64,000 bases of DNA from Geobacter sp. GTDB lineage: Bacteria; Desulfobacterota; Desulfuromonadia; Geobacterales; Pseudopelobacteraceae. The position numbers and the translations under genes were made by a program. Shown here piece after piece: positions 9,955-19,652 of the stretch. The notes below the pieces were generated by a model. It was given only the letters and a program-made list of their open reading frames with translations. It made no database searches and was not told the origin of the DNA. The stretch is from NCBI GenBank assembly GCA_003574895.1, contig PJFB01000004.1:62001-126000 (forward strand). The letters are read 5' to 3'. The number at the start of each line of letters is the position of its first letter. Within the stretch, counting starts at the first letter, position 1.

Positions 9955-11916
9955 TTACTCCCTGGCCAGCGCTTCGATCGGATCGAGCTTGGCGGCATTG
10001 CGCGCCGGCAGGAAACCGAACAGCACCCCGATCATCGAGGAGCAGAGGAAGGCAGCCACAATGGATATCAGCGAGAATTTCATGGCAATCGCGGTTACGA
10101 ACAGGGAAAATATTTTCCCCGCGCCGAACGACATCAGGATGCCGATCAATCCGCCGATCAGGCAGACCAGGACCGACTCGATCAGGAACTGCTGCAGGAT
10201 GTCGCTCTGTCGGGCGCCCACCGCCATCCTGATGCCGATTTCATGGGTACGCTCCGTTACCGAGACCAGCATGATGTTCATGACGCCGATGCCACCCACC
10301 ACCAGCGAGATCACCGCAATGGCCGAGATCAGCAGGGTCAGGGTGGCGGTCGTCTTCTTCACCGTTTTCAGGATGCTGTCGCTGCTGTTGGTGAAAAAGT
10401 CCTTGGTGCCGTGGCGCAACCTGAGCAGCTTGATGATGCTCTGTTCGGCCACCTGGTTGGAGATCCCGTCCCGCACCCGCACCGTGATGGAATTGAAGTA
10501 ATTCTGCCCGAACAGCCGCCCCATGGCCACGGTATATGGAACCCAGACCTCCAGGTTGGAGTTGTTGCCGAAGGGGCTCTCCTTTTCCTTGGTCACTCCT
10601 ATCACCTGGCAGGGAAGGGAGCCGATGAAGATGATCTTGCCGATTGGGTCCTCGTTGGCCGCGAACAGCTTCTTAGCGGTGTTGTGGTCGATGACTGCCA
10701 CCTGTGCCTGACGGTGCACTTCATCACTCCGGAATGCGGAGCCTTGGGCCATTTCCAGGCCCCGTACCCGGAAATACTGGTCTCCAACCCCGCTGATCCT
10801 GGCAGAGGCCTTGATGTTCCTGTAGCGCAGCAGCAGGCTCCCGCTGACGCTGGGGGTGACGCTGTCCACATAGACCTGGGACAGCAGCGCGTCAAGGTCG
10901 GCCGCCACCAGGGTATGAATGGTGGCCGCCTTGTCGTCCCCCCAGTCGGCGCCGGGATAGACGTCGATGACGTTGGTGCCCATGGAACTGATATCGTTGA
11001 TCACCTTCTGGCGGGCGCCCTGCCCCAACGCCACGACCGAGACCACCGAGGTTATGCCGATAATGATGCCCAGCATGGTAAGCAGGGTCCGCATCCGGTG
11101 GGAGGCCATGGCGATCAGGGCCATCTTGAATGCCTCGGCAAAACGGCCCCAGTTGGCTTGCATGAATCTGGCCGGCTTGCCGGACAGTTCCTTTTCCAGG
11201 AGCTGGGCTGGCGCCTTTTCAGGCGCGTTGGAATTGGGGTGGTCCCGGATGATCTCGCCATCACTGATCTCGATGATCCGGTCGGCATTGTTGGCCACCT
11301 GCATGTCGTGGGTGACCAGGATGATCGTGTGGCCAAGACCGTGCAGTTCGAGCAGTATCTCCATCATTTCCTGGCCGCTCTTGCTGTCCAGGGCGCCGGT
11401 CGGTTCATCGGCCAGGATGACATCGCCACCGTTCATCAGGGCCCGGGCAATACTGACCCGCTGCTGCTGGCCGCCCGACAACTGGCCGGGCCGGTGATGA
11501 CAGCGATCCAACAGCCCGAGGCGGGTGAGCAGTTCCTGGGCCCGCTCCCGACGCCGCGTCTTGTTTACCCCGGCATAAATCGCGGGGATTTCCGTGTTTT
11601 GGATCGCATTCAAGTGGGGCAGCAAATGATAGCGCTGAAAGATGAAGCCGAAATATTCCCTGCGCAACCTGGCCAGCTCATCACTGGACAGATCGCCGGT
11701 TTCCTGGCCATTGATCCTGTAACTCCCCTCGCTGGGGCGGTCAAGACAACCGAGGATATTCATCAGGGTGGATTTGCCGGAACCGGAGGCCCCGACTATC
11801 GCGACCATCTCGCCGGCATTGATGGTCAGGTTGATCCCTTTCAGTACCGTGATTTCCTGTTCTCCGGTAACAAAACAGCGGCCTAACCCGGAAAGTTCCA
11901 GCAGCGGCGTGCCCAT
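9955..11916 (-). CDS. macB: MacB-type ABC transporter, fused ATPase and permease
   Basis: A 653-residue inner-membrane exporter. The N-terminal ATPase has Walker [10 protein letters not shown], signature LSGGQQQR, Walker [13 protein letters not shown] and the H-loop TH. The MacB-PCD/FtsX half has one membrane helix ([23 protein letters not shown]), a large periplasmic domain, then three C-terminal helices ([27 protein letters not shown] and onward). MacB is a mechanotransmission pump for macrolides, lipopeptides or heat-stable toxins in other bacteria. ATG 11916 follows the macA stop by 2 bp; a TTG two codons earlier is the alternative start. Confidence 0.95.
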   Translation of the reverse strand: MGTPLLELSGLGRCFVTGEQEITVLKGINLTINAGEMVAIVGASGSGKSTLMNILGCLDRPSEGSYRINGQETGDLSSDELARLRREYFGFIFQRYHLLPHLNAIQNTEIPAIYAGVNKTRRRERAQELLTRLGLLDRCHHRPGQLSGGQQQRVSIARALMNGGDVILADEPTGALDSKSGQEMMEILLELHGLGHTIILVTHDMQVANNADRIIEISDGEIIRDHPNSNAPEKAPAQLLEKELSGKPARFMQANWGRFAEAFKMALIAMASHRMRTLLTMLGIIIGITSVVSVVALGQGARQKVINDISSMGTNVIDVYPGADWGDDKAATIHTLVAADLDALLSQVYVDSVTPSVSGSLLLRYRNIKASARISGVGDQYFRVRGLEMAQGSAFRSDEVHRQAQVAVIDHNTAKKLFAANEDPIGKIIFIGSLPCQVIGVTKEKESPFGNNSNLEVWVPYTVAMGRLFGQNYFNSITVRVRDGISNQVAEQSIIKLLRLRHGTKDFFTNSSDSILKTVKKTTATLTLLISAIAVISLVVGGIGVMNIMLVSVTERTHEIGIRMAVGARQSDILQQFLIESVLVCLIGGLIGILMSFGAGKIFSLFVTAIAMKFSLISIVAAFLCSSMIGVLFGFLPARNAAKLDPIEALARE

Positions 11917-11918
11917 GC

Positions 11919-13115
11919 TCAACGCCCACCCCCCGGAGGCGGACCCGGCCGGGACTTCGTGGTCGTTTCCGTGGGGGCGGACGAGTCGCCGATGATGATC
12001 GTATCCCCTTCACGTATCCCTTCCAGCACCTGCACATGGACATTGTCATTGATTCCGGTACGGATTGTCCGGCTCACCGCCCTGCCCCCTTCCAATACAT
12101 TCACCTCGTAGCGGCCGTCCTTGCCCTTTTCGCCCAGGGCGGCAACAGGGATGCAGAGGACCTGCTTGGCCTCCCTCAGCACGATCGACACCTGGGCGGT
12201 CATGGAAACCCTGAGCTTGTTGTCCGGGTTGGGCACATCGAACAATCCGTTGTAATAGATTGCCGTGCTGCTGGACGAACTGCTCGACGAAGTACTGGTG
12301 CTGCTGGAATCGGGTCCGGGCTCTATTGCCCGCAACTTGCTGTAATGCCGGGTATCCTCGTCCCCCAGGGTGGTAAAGTAGACTGTCTGGCCCGGCTTGA
12401 CCCTTGTGACGTCGGCTTCCGAGATTTGCGCCTTGACGGTAATTTTATCCAGGTCGGCCAGCTTGAGAATGGTGGGGGCCGTTTGAGCGGAAACAACGGT
12501 CTGCCCCTCTTCGGTGACAATGGAAATGACCACGCCATCCATGGGGGCCACGATCCGGGTATAGGCCAGGTTGGCATTGGCCGTATCAACAGCGATCCTG
12601 GCCTTGTCGATCTGGGCATCCAAGGCGATTATGTCGGCCCGGGTGCTGTCGAGCTGGGCCTGGGCGCTTTCCAGGTCGGCCCTGGCAGCGGCATCCTTGG
12701 CGAACATCTCCTTCTGCCTTTGATAAGCCAGCTGGTACTGCTGCAACAGGGCCTGCTTGGACCGCTTCTGGGCCATGACATCCTTCAGGGAGGCTTCGGC
12801 GTCCCGCAGGGAGTTCTGCTGCAATACCGGGTCGATTTCCGCCAGCAACTGCCCCATCTTGACCTTGTCCCCCAAGGCCACGTGCAACTTTTTCAACTGC
12901 CCCGAGACCTGGGCTCCGACCTCGACCGTCTTGAACGCGTTCAATGTGCCGCTGGCCAGAACCTTTTCCTCCACATCCATCTTGCCGGCTTTGGCGGTAA
13001 TGTATGATGGCTTGCTCTTGGGAAAGAAATAATGCCTGACCAGCAGGCCGGAGCCCACCAGAAAAGCGATCACGACCGACGCAACAACCAATGACCTGGA
13101 AGTTATCTTTATCAT
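11919..13115 (-). CDS. macA: MacA-type periplasmic adaptor (membrane fusion protein)
   Basis: A 398-residue adaptor: N-terminal membrane anchor ([22 protein letters not shown]), split lipoyl domain, alpha-helical hairpin (about residues 95-190, Gln- and Ala-rich), then beta-barrel and membrane-proximal domains. It bridges MacB and the outer-membrane factor. Odd feature: a run of about 15 Ser/Thr residues near residues 268-285, between the beta-barrel and the next domain, where orthologues often have a short loop. The C-terminus is Pro/Gly-rich. It is first in the operon, divergent from the baeSR-like pair, which is its likely regulator. Confidence 0.94.
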   Translation of the reverse strand: MIKITSRSLVVASVVIAFLVGSGLLVRHYFFPKSKPSYITAKAGKMDVEEKVLASGTLNAFKTVEVGAQVSGQLKKLHVALGDKVKMGQLLAEIDPVLQQNSLRDAEASLKDVMAQKRSKQALLQQYQLAYQRQKEMFAKDAAARADLESAQAQLDSTRADIIALDAQIDKARIAVDTANANLAYTRIVAPMDGVVISIVTEEGQTVVSAQTAPTILKLADLDKITVKAQISEADVTRVKPGQTVYFTTLGDEDTRHYSKLRAIEPGPDSSSTSTSSSSSSSSTAIYYNGLFDVPNPDNKLRVSMTAQVSIVLREAKQVLCIPVAALGEKGKDGRYEVNVLEGGRAVSRTIRTGINDNVHVQVLEGIREGDTIIIGDSSAPTETTTKSRPGPPPGGGR

Positions 13116-13510
13116 TCCACCAATCCGTTTCTAACTGTAAGGCAAACGACAACCACTACAGCATCAATAAATCAACCCCCAGTCAGACAAGTGGCTGGGG
13201 GTTGTCCGAAAAATATCGCGTACCGGAATTAACCCATAGATCAAGGAAGACTTACTCTCAAAGATGGTTACCGAATATCTTGCAAAGGCCTGATGTGCGG
13301 ATTATGCCGCCCATCGGGAAAAAATTATACATCATAAAGCATCCGCAGTTAAAGAAAGAAGTGAGTGATCCGCTTTTGTAAAAATTCGCAGTGGAAAGTG
13401 GATAAATTATGGAAGAAATGAGGAAATTTACCGTCCGGATATAATGTCAATGTCTTTGGGACTTCAATTTGTGCTAGAAATGGAAGTAGATTATTGGTCG
13501 AGGTCGGCAA
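13116..13510. promoter_or_regulatory. Divergent promoter region between macAB-OMF and baeSR-like genes
   Basis: This 395-bp region contains no convincing gene. It holds a perfect 10-bp inverted repeat (caacccccag / ctgggggttg, 13173-13182 and 13195-13204) inside the macA leader, then AT-rich DNA toward the sensor kinase. The placement fits a shared control region for the efflux operon and its two-component system. The response-regulator site itself was not identified. Confidence 0.5.
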
Positions 13511-14965
13511 ATGAAGATCGGCATAACATACAGACTCTTTCTGGCAATCCTGGCAGCGGCCGGCATGGCGGTTATCAGCCTGGTGCTGATCATGCAATGG
13601 AATCTCAGCAGGGGCTTTCTCCGTTTTATCAATTCAGTGGAGAAGACCGGCGTGGCGCGCCTATCCACCAAACTGGAGGACAGCTACGGCAAGGAGTTGA
13701 ACTGGGATTTTTTACTGCGCGACCCGGCACTCTGGCGACGGATGATTATGGCATCCCTGCCAGAAGAGGGGCATCCGCCACCGGAAGGATTGCCCGACGG
13801 CCCGCCACCGGAACACGCTGAAGGAGACAAAGTCCAGCCGCCAAAGTTATATCCGCCCCCAATGGCTCTCCATTTCGACCAACGGGTGTTTCTTCTGGAT
13901 GCCAAACGCAATGTACTGATCGGCCATACCGCCATACCGGCCGACAGCGATGCCACCCCGCTGCGGTACAAGGGACATATTGTCGGATACCTGGGGTTGC
14001 TGCCCAGCACCAGGATCTCAGATGCCCACCAACAGCGCTTCATGAAAGAGCAGAAACTGGCCTTTGCCTTGGTGGCAGGTGTGATCGTGCTATTGGCGGC
14101 CGGCCTTTCGCTGCTGATGGCCAGGCGGCTGCTGCAACCGCTCCGTCAGTTGGCCGACGCAACCCACCGGCTGGCGGCAGGGGAATTCAGCGCCAGGGTG
14201 CAGATCGCCTCGAACGATGAACTGGGCCAACTATCCGCAGATTTCAACGCCTTGGCATTGACCCTGGAAAACAACGAGCAGGCCCGCCGCCAGTGGGTTG
14301 CCGATATTTCCCACGAGTTGCGGACGCCGCTGGCAATCCTCAGGGGAGAGATAGAGGCGCTCCAGGATGGCGTGCGCCTGCCGACCCCAGACTCCATTCA
14401 CTCCCTGCACAACGAGACACTGCGTCTCGGACGCCTGGTGGACGACCTCTACCAGCTTTCCATGTCGGATGTGGGGGCACTTACCTATCGGAAAAAAGAG
14501 CTGGACCTGGCCGTTCTGACGGCCGAGGCCATGGAAGCATATCTTACGGAATTCACTACAAAAGAGATCGAACTTACGAGCGACCTCACTGCGCCCGGTA
14601 TTGCCGGAATTTTCGGCGATGCCGAGCGCCTGCACCAGCTTGTGGACAACCTGCTTGACAATGCCCTGAAATATACCGATGCCGGGGGGATTCTCAGGGT
14701 CAGCATGCAATGCCGTGACAACAAGGTAATTCTCGATTTTCAGGATTCGGCCCCTGCTGTTCCCGAGCCCGAGATAGAAAAGTTGTTTGAACGGCTCTAC
14801 CGGGTGGAATCTTCCCGTAATCGAGCCATGGGCGGCGCCGGACTGGGGCTGGCAATCTGCCGCAACATCGTGCATGCCCATGACGGCAGCATCGTTGCGC
14901 AGCAATCACCACTGGGCGGCTTGTGGATCAGGATCGAACTGCCGCGGACAGGGAGCAGCATATGA
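13511..14965 (+). CDS. baeS: BaeS-like sensor histidine kinase
   Basis: A 484-residue kinase. The first membrane helix is near residues 8-30. The periplasmic sensor (about 35-175) contains a proline-rich stretch near residues 82-118. The second helix (FALVAGVIVLLAAGLSLLMA) is followed by HAMP and HisKA with phospho-acceptor His268 (DISHELRTPLA). The ATPase has an N-box (VDNLLDNALKYT) and a G-box (GGAGLGLAICRN). It overlaps the downstream regulator by ATGA and is divergent from macAB, so envelope-stress or drug sensing that drives the efflux operon is the likely job. Assignment to BaeS rather than another envelope-stress kinase rests on context and the HAMP/HisKA style. Confidence 0.88.
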   Translation: MKIGITYRLFLAILAAAGMAVISLVLIMQWNLSRGFLRFINSVEKTGVARLSTKLEDSYGKELNWDFLLRDPALWRRMIMASLPEEGHPPPEGLPDGPPPEHAEGDKVQPPKLYPPPMALHFDQRVFLLDAKRNVLIGHTAIPADSDATPLRYKGHIVGYLGLLPSTRISDAHQQRFMKEQKLAFALVAGVIVLLAAGLSLLMARRLLQPLRQLADATHRLAAGEFSARVQIASNDELGQLSADFNALALTLENNEQARRQWVADISHELRTPLAILRGEIEALQDGVRLPTPDSIHSLHNETLRLGRLVDDLYQLSMSDVGALTYRKKELDLAVLTAEAMEAYLTEFTTKEIELTSDLTAPGIAGIFGDAERLHQLVDNLLDNALKYTDAGGILRVSMQCRDNKVILDFQDSAPAVPEPEIEKLFERLYRVESSRNRAMGGAGLGLAICRNIVHAHDGSIVAQQSPLGGLWIRIELPRTGSSI

Positions 14966-15636
14966 ACAAAGTCATCTTGATAGTCGAGGATGAAGAAAAA
15001 CTGGCCAGCCTGCTGTCCGATTATCTGCAACAGGCCGGGTTTGAGACCCACATCCTGGCCGATGGCCTGGCCGTGGTCCCCTGGGTCCGCGAGCACGGGC
15101 CCGACCTGGTCCTTCTCGACCTTATGCTACCCGGTAGGGGGGGACTGGACATCTGCAAGGAACTTCGTTCATTTTCAACCTTGCCGGTCATCATGACCAC
15201 CGCCCGGATCGAAGAGATCGATCGCCTGCTGGGGCTGGAGCTCGGTGCCGACGACTACATCTGCAAACCGTTCAGCCCCAGGGAGATCGTTGCCCGGGTC
15301 AAGGCGGTCCTGCGCCGGACGGGCGGCACGGCCAACATCCAGTCAAGCGGCCTGGTAATGGACGAATCACGCTACCAGGCCATATTGAATGGCCTAGACC
15401 TGGAACTGACCACCGTTGAATTCAAATTGCTGCGCTTCCTCGCCGCCAATGCCGGGCGCATCTTCGGGCGCCAGCAATTAATGGATCGCATCTACCCGGA
15501 TGAACGGATCGTTTCCGACCGGACCATCGACAGCCATATCAAAAAGCTGCGCAAGAAGATCTCCGCTTCCGGTAACGGAGAAGAGCTGATCCATTCCGTC
15601 TACGGCGTGGGCTACAAATTCGAACGCCAGGAGTGA
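14962..15636 (+). CDS. baeR: BaeR-like OmpR/PhoB-family response regulator
   Basis: A 224-residue regulator. The receiver domain has VEDEE, phospho-acceptor Asp53 (LLDLMLPG) and the conserved Lys in CKPFSP. The winged-helix DNA-binding domain begins near residue 130 and ends with RTIDSHIKKLRKK and VYGVGYKFE. The start ATG 14962 overlaps the kinase stop (ATGA), which indicates coupling. A small stem-loop (cgccagg / cctggcg, 15625-15644) spans the stop codon. The likely target is its own region and the divergent mac operon. Confidence 0.92.
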   Translation: MNKVILIVEDEEKLASLLSDYLQQAGFETHILADGLAVVPWVREHGPDLVLLDLMLPGRGGLDICKELRSFSTLPVIMTTARIEEIDRLLGLELGADDYICKPFSPREIVARVKAVLRRTGGTANIQSSGLVMDESRYQAILNGLDLELTTVEFKLLRFLAANAGRIFGRQQLMDRIYPDERIVSDRTIDSHIKKLRKKISASGNGEELIHSVYGVGYKFERQE

Positions 15637-15699
15637 CCCTGGCGACAATGTCTGGGGATTTCCGATTGTACGGACTGGCAGGACGGACAACGCGGGCTG

Positions 15700-16113
15700 T
15701 TAGCCGGAAATATCTTTTTCCGAATGAAATTCCTCTACAAATTCCGGCTCACCCGATGCCTGGAGCTCAATGTGCATCGCGGTAAGGACAATTTCCTCAC
15801 CGGAATCGAACTGGAGCCTAATTTCGATGTTTCCTGCCTCTTCGTACGGCAGCGGTAGCAAGTATTTCAGCTTGCCATCCCCAGTCCTGACCTGACCATC
15901 GGAAAGCCGGCACGGCAATACCGGCTGCTTACCCTTGACCGAGGCATTTTGCAGGGTCAGCCGAACCGGCTGGCTCCACCCCGTGACCCTTTCCCGGCCC
16001 GGCTCACCAGCGGTTTGGTGTACATAAGCCGGTGCAAGCTCCACTTCAATGAGATTACCGAGGCTTTTGATGGAACCGACCCTGGAATCATGAAATTCTA
16101 CTGCTCTTTTCAT
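15700..16113 (-). CDS. Conserved-looking hypothetical protein, 137 aa
   Basis: Not recognised. The protein is soluble, with no signal peptide or membrane helix. It is rich in beta-type segments (for example IEIRLQFDSGEEIVLTAMHIELQ near the C-terminus) and ends in an acidic tail. It is a stand-alone gene, convergent with the response regulator and divergent from the DUF2318 operon. Codon use and GC content match the neighbours, and no competing reading frame covers the same stretch well. A PilZ-like beta barrel was considered, but the RxxxR and D/NxSxxG motifs are missing. Confidence 0.65.
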   Translation of the reverse strand: MKRAVEFHDSRVGSIKSLGNLIEVELAPAYVHQTAGEPGRERVTGWSQPVRLTLQNASVKGKQPVLPCRLSDGQVRTGDGKLKYLLPLPYEEAGNIEIRLQFDSGEEIVLTAMHIELQASGEPEFVEEFHSEKDISG

Positions 16114-16335
16114 TACAACCCGCGCTTTCCCCGGAAGGTCCTCCGAGCTTGTTAATTAATCATGATGGCGAACAGGATGCCTCAGTTTATGGATTGCCAA
16201 TTCCAAAAAATTCTTGCCGCCTGAAACAGCCGGTTTTTGTCAAAATCATACCGGGAATAATTTGGCTGCAGACGAATAATATTACACAAAGACAATTAAT
16301 TGCAACATATTAAAGGCCCATGCCAACTAATTTGA

Positions 16336-16371
16336 TGTAGAATATTCAACATGCTTGTGGGATATTATACA
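16336..16371. promoter_or_regulatory. Tandem activator-type sites upstream of the DUF2318 operon
   Basis: Two related 16-bp imperfect palindromes, TGTAGAATATTCAACA (16336-16351) and TGTGGGATATTATACA (16356-16371), have centres exactly 20 bp apart, so they lie on the same helix face. They match 13 and 14 of 16 positions of TGTGGAATATTACACA, the reverse complement of the site upstream of cusC. They lie about 110 and 90 bp upstream of the -12-like position, as expected for an NtrC-type enhancer. Confidence 0.6.
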
Positions 16372-16439
16372 TTCCCTCCATTGTACCAATGGCACGTTTG
16401 ATCCGGCACCAGTCCGGGGCACCCGATCTTTCATGCATA

Positions 16440-16454
16440 TGGCACGCTTCTTGA
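16440..16454 (+). promoter_or_regulatory. Sigma-54-like -24/-12 promoter
   Basis: TGGCACG-CTTC-TTGA has the -24 GG and GG-N10-G spacing of sigma-54 promoters, but the -12 dinucleotide is GA instead of GC. The cusC promoter shows the same deviation. It lies 67 bp upstream of the DUF2318 start codon. Confidence 0.5.
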
Positions 16455-16520
16455 TTGACAATTTGAGTAAATGGACGACAAGGCTTATCAAATATCTGTG
16501 GAGCGGAAGAGGAGCTCGAT

Positions 16521-16985
16521 ATGAAATCGGATCTTGCCAAACAGGTCATGTGGAAGGCCTTCATTGCCGTAGCATTGCTGGCGGTTACCATCAGCGCCCA
16601 TGCCTTCTCCTTTGGCAGGCACGAACGGGTACGGGCCAATGGCAATGTGATTTTGATACCGCAAAATAAGATCACGGACGGCAAAGCACGTTTTTTCCGC
16701 TTTGATGATGGCGGAAAAGCGGTCATGTTTTTTGTGGTCAGGACCAATGACGGCAGCTACCGGACCGCGTTTGACGCCTGTGATGTCTGCTACAGGGAAA
16801 AAAAGGGCTATGAGCAGGTTGGCGACGAGATGATCTGTAAAAACTGCGACAAGCATTTCGCCATCAACCACATTGCTCCCAGTGTCGAAGGGGGCTGCAA
16901 TCCAGCTTTCCTCCAACACACGCTGAGCAAGGGGTATATCGTCATAAAGATTTCCGATCTCAAGGCCGGCAAGCGCCTGTTCTGA
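16521..16985 (+). CDS. DUF2318-type periplasmic Cys-rich protein
   Basis: A 154-residue protein with an N-terminal signal or anchor (AFIAVALLAVTISAHAF). Two CxxC motifs (CDVC and CKNC) and a further Cys (GGCNP) give five Cys in all, plus NHIAPS. This arrangement resembles DUF2318 domains, which are predicted metal or Fe-S binding. AGAGGAG precedes the ATG. It is the first gene before a histidine kinase and an NtrC-type regulator that precede a copper efflux operon. By analogy to ZraP in ZraSR, I infer a periplasmic metal sensor or accessory that modulates the kinase. The domain is recognised from memory; its role in sensing is inference. Confidence 0.8.
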   Translation: MKSDLAKQVMWKAFIAVALLAVTISAHAFSFGRHERVRANGNVILIPQNKITDGKARFFRFDDGGKAVMFFVVRTNDGSYRTAFDACDVCYREKKGYEQVGDEMICKNCDKHFAINHIAPSVEGGCNPAFLQHTLSKGYIVIKISDLKAGKRLF

Positions 16986-17021
16986 GGCAAAACTGCTTCC
17001 AACACACTGCCAAGAGGATTA

Positions 17022-18131
17022 ATGAAACCACCCGTTAAATCACGCATCAGCCTGCTTGCCCTTTTCATCATCGGTATCAGCCTGCTCCATTACCTGACAC
17101 CGCTGCAACTCCCCTTCCTGCATGACATCTTTCAACGGCTCTATTATCTGCCCATCATCCTGGCCGCGCTCTGGTTCGGTTTTCGCGGCGGCCTGGCCTG
17201 TTCCCTTGCGGTCAGCATCGTCTACGCACCCCACATCCTCTTCCAATGGGGCGGCCATCTCACCATGGAGATGGAAAAGTACCTTGAAATCGTCCTCTAC
17301 AATATCGTGGGCGGCATTACCGGCCTGCTGGCGCAACGGGAACGTGAACGGAGTATCGAGCTGCAAAAAACCGCCGAGGGGCTGGAGGAATCCTACAAAA
17401 AGCTGCAGGAACAGTCGGAGCGGATTCTGGCCATCGAGGAGCAGTTGAGGCGTGCGGAAAAACTTTCCACCCTGGGGGAAATGGCGGCTGTCCTGGCCCA
17501 TGAGATCAGGAATCCCCTGGGCTCCATCCGCGGGACCGCCGAGATCCTGCGGGACGATTTCAAGCCCGGCGACCCGAAGTACGAATTCATCGAGATCCAG
17601 ATCAAGGAAACGGAACGCCTGAACCGGGTGGTGGAGGATTTCCTGCGCATGGCGCGGCCACAACCGGGCGAGATAAAAGTCTGCTCTGTCATGGAGGAAC
17701 TGGACACCATTGTAACCCTGGTCGCCAAGGATGCCAGGAAGCGCCAAGTCAAGCTCTCGCTGGAGTCCTGCCCGGAACGGCCAGAGGTCAGGGGCGACGG
17801 CGAAAAACTGCGCCAGGCCTTTCTGAACATCGTCATCAATGCCTTGCAAGCAGCGCCGGCAGGAGGTTCCGTGACCATCACCACCAGCAGGACGGATTCC
17901 GGATATGAAATCCGTTTCAGCGACAACGGCCCAGGCATCGATGCCGGGACCCAGTCCCGCATCTTCGAACCATTCTTCACCACCAAGCCTGACGGCACCG
18001 GCCTGGGGCTGGCCATTACCAAAAAGATCATCGAAGGGCATGGCGGCAAACTGGAAGTGGTAAGCAAAGCCGGCCAGGGCACAACCGTAATAGTCAGCCT
18101 GCCTGTCCTGGATGAAGGGGAAAAAGCATGA
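17022..18131 (+). CDS. NtrB/ZraS-type sensor histidine kinase with compact membrane domain
   Basis: A 369-residue kinase. The N-terminus has three or four closely packed membrane helices (about residues 8-110), resembling DUF4118-type or small membrane sensors, with almost no periplasmic loop. A coiled coil (about 108-145) leads to HisKA with phospho-acceptor His160 (LAHEIRNPLG). The ATPase has an N-box (NIVINALQAAP), a G1 box (DNGPGID) and a G2 box (GTGLGLAITKK). It overlaps the following regulator gene by ATGA. Because it lacks an obvious periplasmic sensor, the upstream DUF2318 protein may supply the signal (inference). Confidence 0.92.
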   Translation: MKPPVKSRISLLALFIIGISLLHYLTPLQLPFLHDIFQRLYYLPIILAALWFGFRGGLACSLAVSIVYAPHILFQWGGHLTMEMEKYLEIVLYNIVGGITGLLAQRERERSIELQKTAEGLEESYKKLQEQSERILAIEEQLRRAEKLSTLGEMAAVLAHEIRNPLGSIRGTAEILRDDFKPGDPKYEFIEIQIKETERLNRVVEDFLRMARPQPGEIKVCSVMEELDTIVTLVAKDARKRQVKLSLESCPERPEVRGDGEKLRQAFLNIVINALQAAPAGGSVTITTSRTDSGYEIRFSDNGPGIDAGTQSRIFEPFFTTKPDGTGLGLAITKKIIEGHGGKLEVVSKAGQGTTVIVSLPVLDEGEKA

Positions 18132-19501
18132 AACCGAAAATTGTCATCATCGACGACGACAGATCCCTGCGCCGGGTACTTGAATACAATCTCCAGCAGG
18201 AGGGTTACCAGGTTTCTGCCGCGGCTTCCGGCGAAGAGGGCTTGGCCCTGTTCGCCGAAGAGCATCCGGCCCTGGTGATAACCGACATGAAGATGCCCGG
18301 CATGGACGGCATGCAGGTATTGAAGGCGGTCAAAGAGCAATCGCCGGAAACCCTGGTGATTATCATCACCGCCTTCGGGACCGTGGATATTGCGGTGGAA
18401 GCCATGAAGGCCGGGGCGTACGATTATATAACCAAACCGTTCAACCGCGATGAGTTGCGGCTTACTGTCGCCAAGGCGCTGCAGTTCACAGGCCTGACAA
18501 CGGAGAACAAACGCCTGCGGAGCCAACTGGCGGATCGGGCCGATTTCCGCACCATGATCGGCTCGTCCCCAGCCATGGAACGGGTCTTCGAGATCGTCCG
18601 CAAGGTGGCAGACACCGAGGCATCGGTGCTGATCACCGGCGAATCCGGCACCGGCAAGGAGTTGGTGGCGCGTTCGATCCACACCATGAGCGGCCGTAAG
18701 GATGCGCCATTCGTGGCCATCAACTGCGCCGCCATCCCCCGCGACCTGTTGGAAAGCGAACTGTTCGGCCACGTCAAGGGCGCCTTCACCGGAGCAATCA
18801 AGGACAAGACCGGCAAGTTCCTGATGGCCGAAGGCGGCACCCTGTTTCTGGACGAGGTGGGCGAACTGCCGCTGGAGCTGCAGCCCAAGCTGCTGCGGGC
18901 CTTGCAGGAACGGGTTATCGAGCCGGTCGGCGGCACAACACCCAACAAGCTGGATGTGCGCGTGGTGGCAGCCACCAACCTGGATATTGAACAGGCCGTG
19001 GCCCACGGCGTCTTTCGCGAAGACCTCTACTATCGCCTGGCCGTGATCCCGATCAACCTGCCAGCGCTAAGGGGGCGGCGCGAGGATATCCCGCTGCTGC
19101 TGCGCTATTTCTGCGCCAAGCACAGTGCAGACAAGGTGAACTTCGGGAAAAGCGCCCTTGACGCGCTGACAACCTACGCCTGGCCGGGGAACGTGCGCGA
19201 ACTGGAGAACATGGTGGAGCGGCTGTTGATCATGCGGGACAGCGATAACATCACCCTGGAGGATTTGCCGGAAAAGATCCGCAACAGAGGCGCAACAGCC
19301 CCAGCGGCAAGCTCCGGACCCGTGATCAACCTGCCCGCCGAGGGTTATTCACTGGAACAGTTGGAACGGGAGGTTGTTGTCACGGCCCTGGAACGCAACC
19401 AGTGGAACCAGACCGCTGCGGCCCGGTTCCTCAGAATCCCCCGCCATACGCTGATCTACCGGATGGAGAAGTACGAGATCGTGATGCAAGAAAAATCCTG
19501 A
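18128..19501 (+). CDS. ZraR-like NtrC-family sigma-54-dependent response regulator
   Basis: A 457-residue regulator. The receiver domain carries Asp53 (VITDMKMPG) and KPF. The AAA+ domain has Walker A GESGTGKE, the GAFTGA loop, Walker B LFLDEVGELP and WPGNVRELENMVE. A Fis-type helix-turn-helix (NQTAAARFLRIPRHTLIYRM) closes the protein. It overlaps the kinase gene by 4 bp. It should bind paired upstream sites and activate sigma-54 RNA polymerase; two such promoter layouts flank this gene set. It probably controls both its own operon and cusCBA. Confidence 0.95.
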   Translation: MKPKIVIIDDDRSLRRVLEYNLQQEGYQVSAAASGEEGLALFAEEHPALVITDMKMPGMDGMQVLKAVKEQSPETLVIIITAFGTVDIAVEAMKAGAYDYITKPFNRDELRLTVAKALQFTGLTTENKRLRSQLADRADFRTMIGSSPAMERVFEIVRKVADTEASVLITGESGTGKELVARSIHTMSGRKDAPFVAINCAAIPRDLLESELFGHVKGAFTGAIKDKTGKFLMAEGGTLFLDEVGELPLELQPKLLRALQERVIEPVGGTTPNKLDVRVVAATNLDIEQAVAHGVFREDLYYRLAVIPINLPALRGRREDIPLLLRYFCAKHSADKVNFGKSALDALTTYAWPGNVRELENMVERLLIMRDSDNITLEDLPEKIRNRGATAPAASSGPVINLPAEGYSLEQLEREVVVTALERNQWNQTAAARFLRIPRHTLIYRMEKYEIVMQEKS

Positions 19502-19552
19502 AAACCAACAACAACGGAGTATTCCGCGGATGGCAAAACGCTCCGATGCCTT

Positions 19553-19589
19553 TGAAGAATATACTCCCACCGCTGTGTAATATTCCACA
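19553..19589. promoter_or_regulatory. Activator-type sites upstream of cusC
   Basis: A strong imperfect palindrome, TGTGTAATATTCCACA (19574-19589, within an 18-bp element matching its complement at 16 of 18 positions), is preceded 21 bp upstream by a weaker relative, TGAAGAATATACTCCC (19553-19568). Both lie 85-106 bp upstream of the -12-like position, reproducing the layout before the DUF2318 operon. Confidence 0.6.
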
Positions 19590-19652
19590 GTCCAGCCCGT
19601 CACCAAACCCAAAATCCAGCGTGTTCCCTTGAATTTCAGCCTGTTAAGCAAT

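Larger units (their letters stand above)
16114..16520. promoter_or_regulatory. Control region of the DUF2318-kinase-regulator operon
   Basis: A 407-bp AT-rich spacer without a gene. It contains two AATATT-centred sites 20 bp apart (16336-16371) and a sigma-54-like element (16440-16454), each listed separately. The remainder (16114-16335) shows nothing distinctive apart from high AT content. Confidence 0.6.

Noticed and set aside
10243-11886. A 547-codon plus-strand reading frame antisense to macB
   Set aside because: macB has all ABC motifs in the minus frame. The opposite frame is rich in Gly, His, Gln and Asp, as expected for a shadow.
12255-12315. Ser-run in MacA taken as a frameshift or sequencing error
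   Set aside because: The frame continues correctly on both sides with MacA homology, so it is more likely a real low-complexity linker.
17393-19006. A 537-codon minus-strand reading frame across the kinase and regulator
   Set aside because: It opposes two genes with full two-component and AAA+ signatures and shows no domain of its own.
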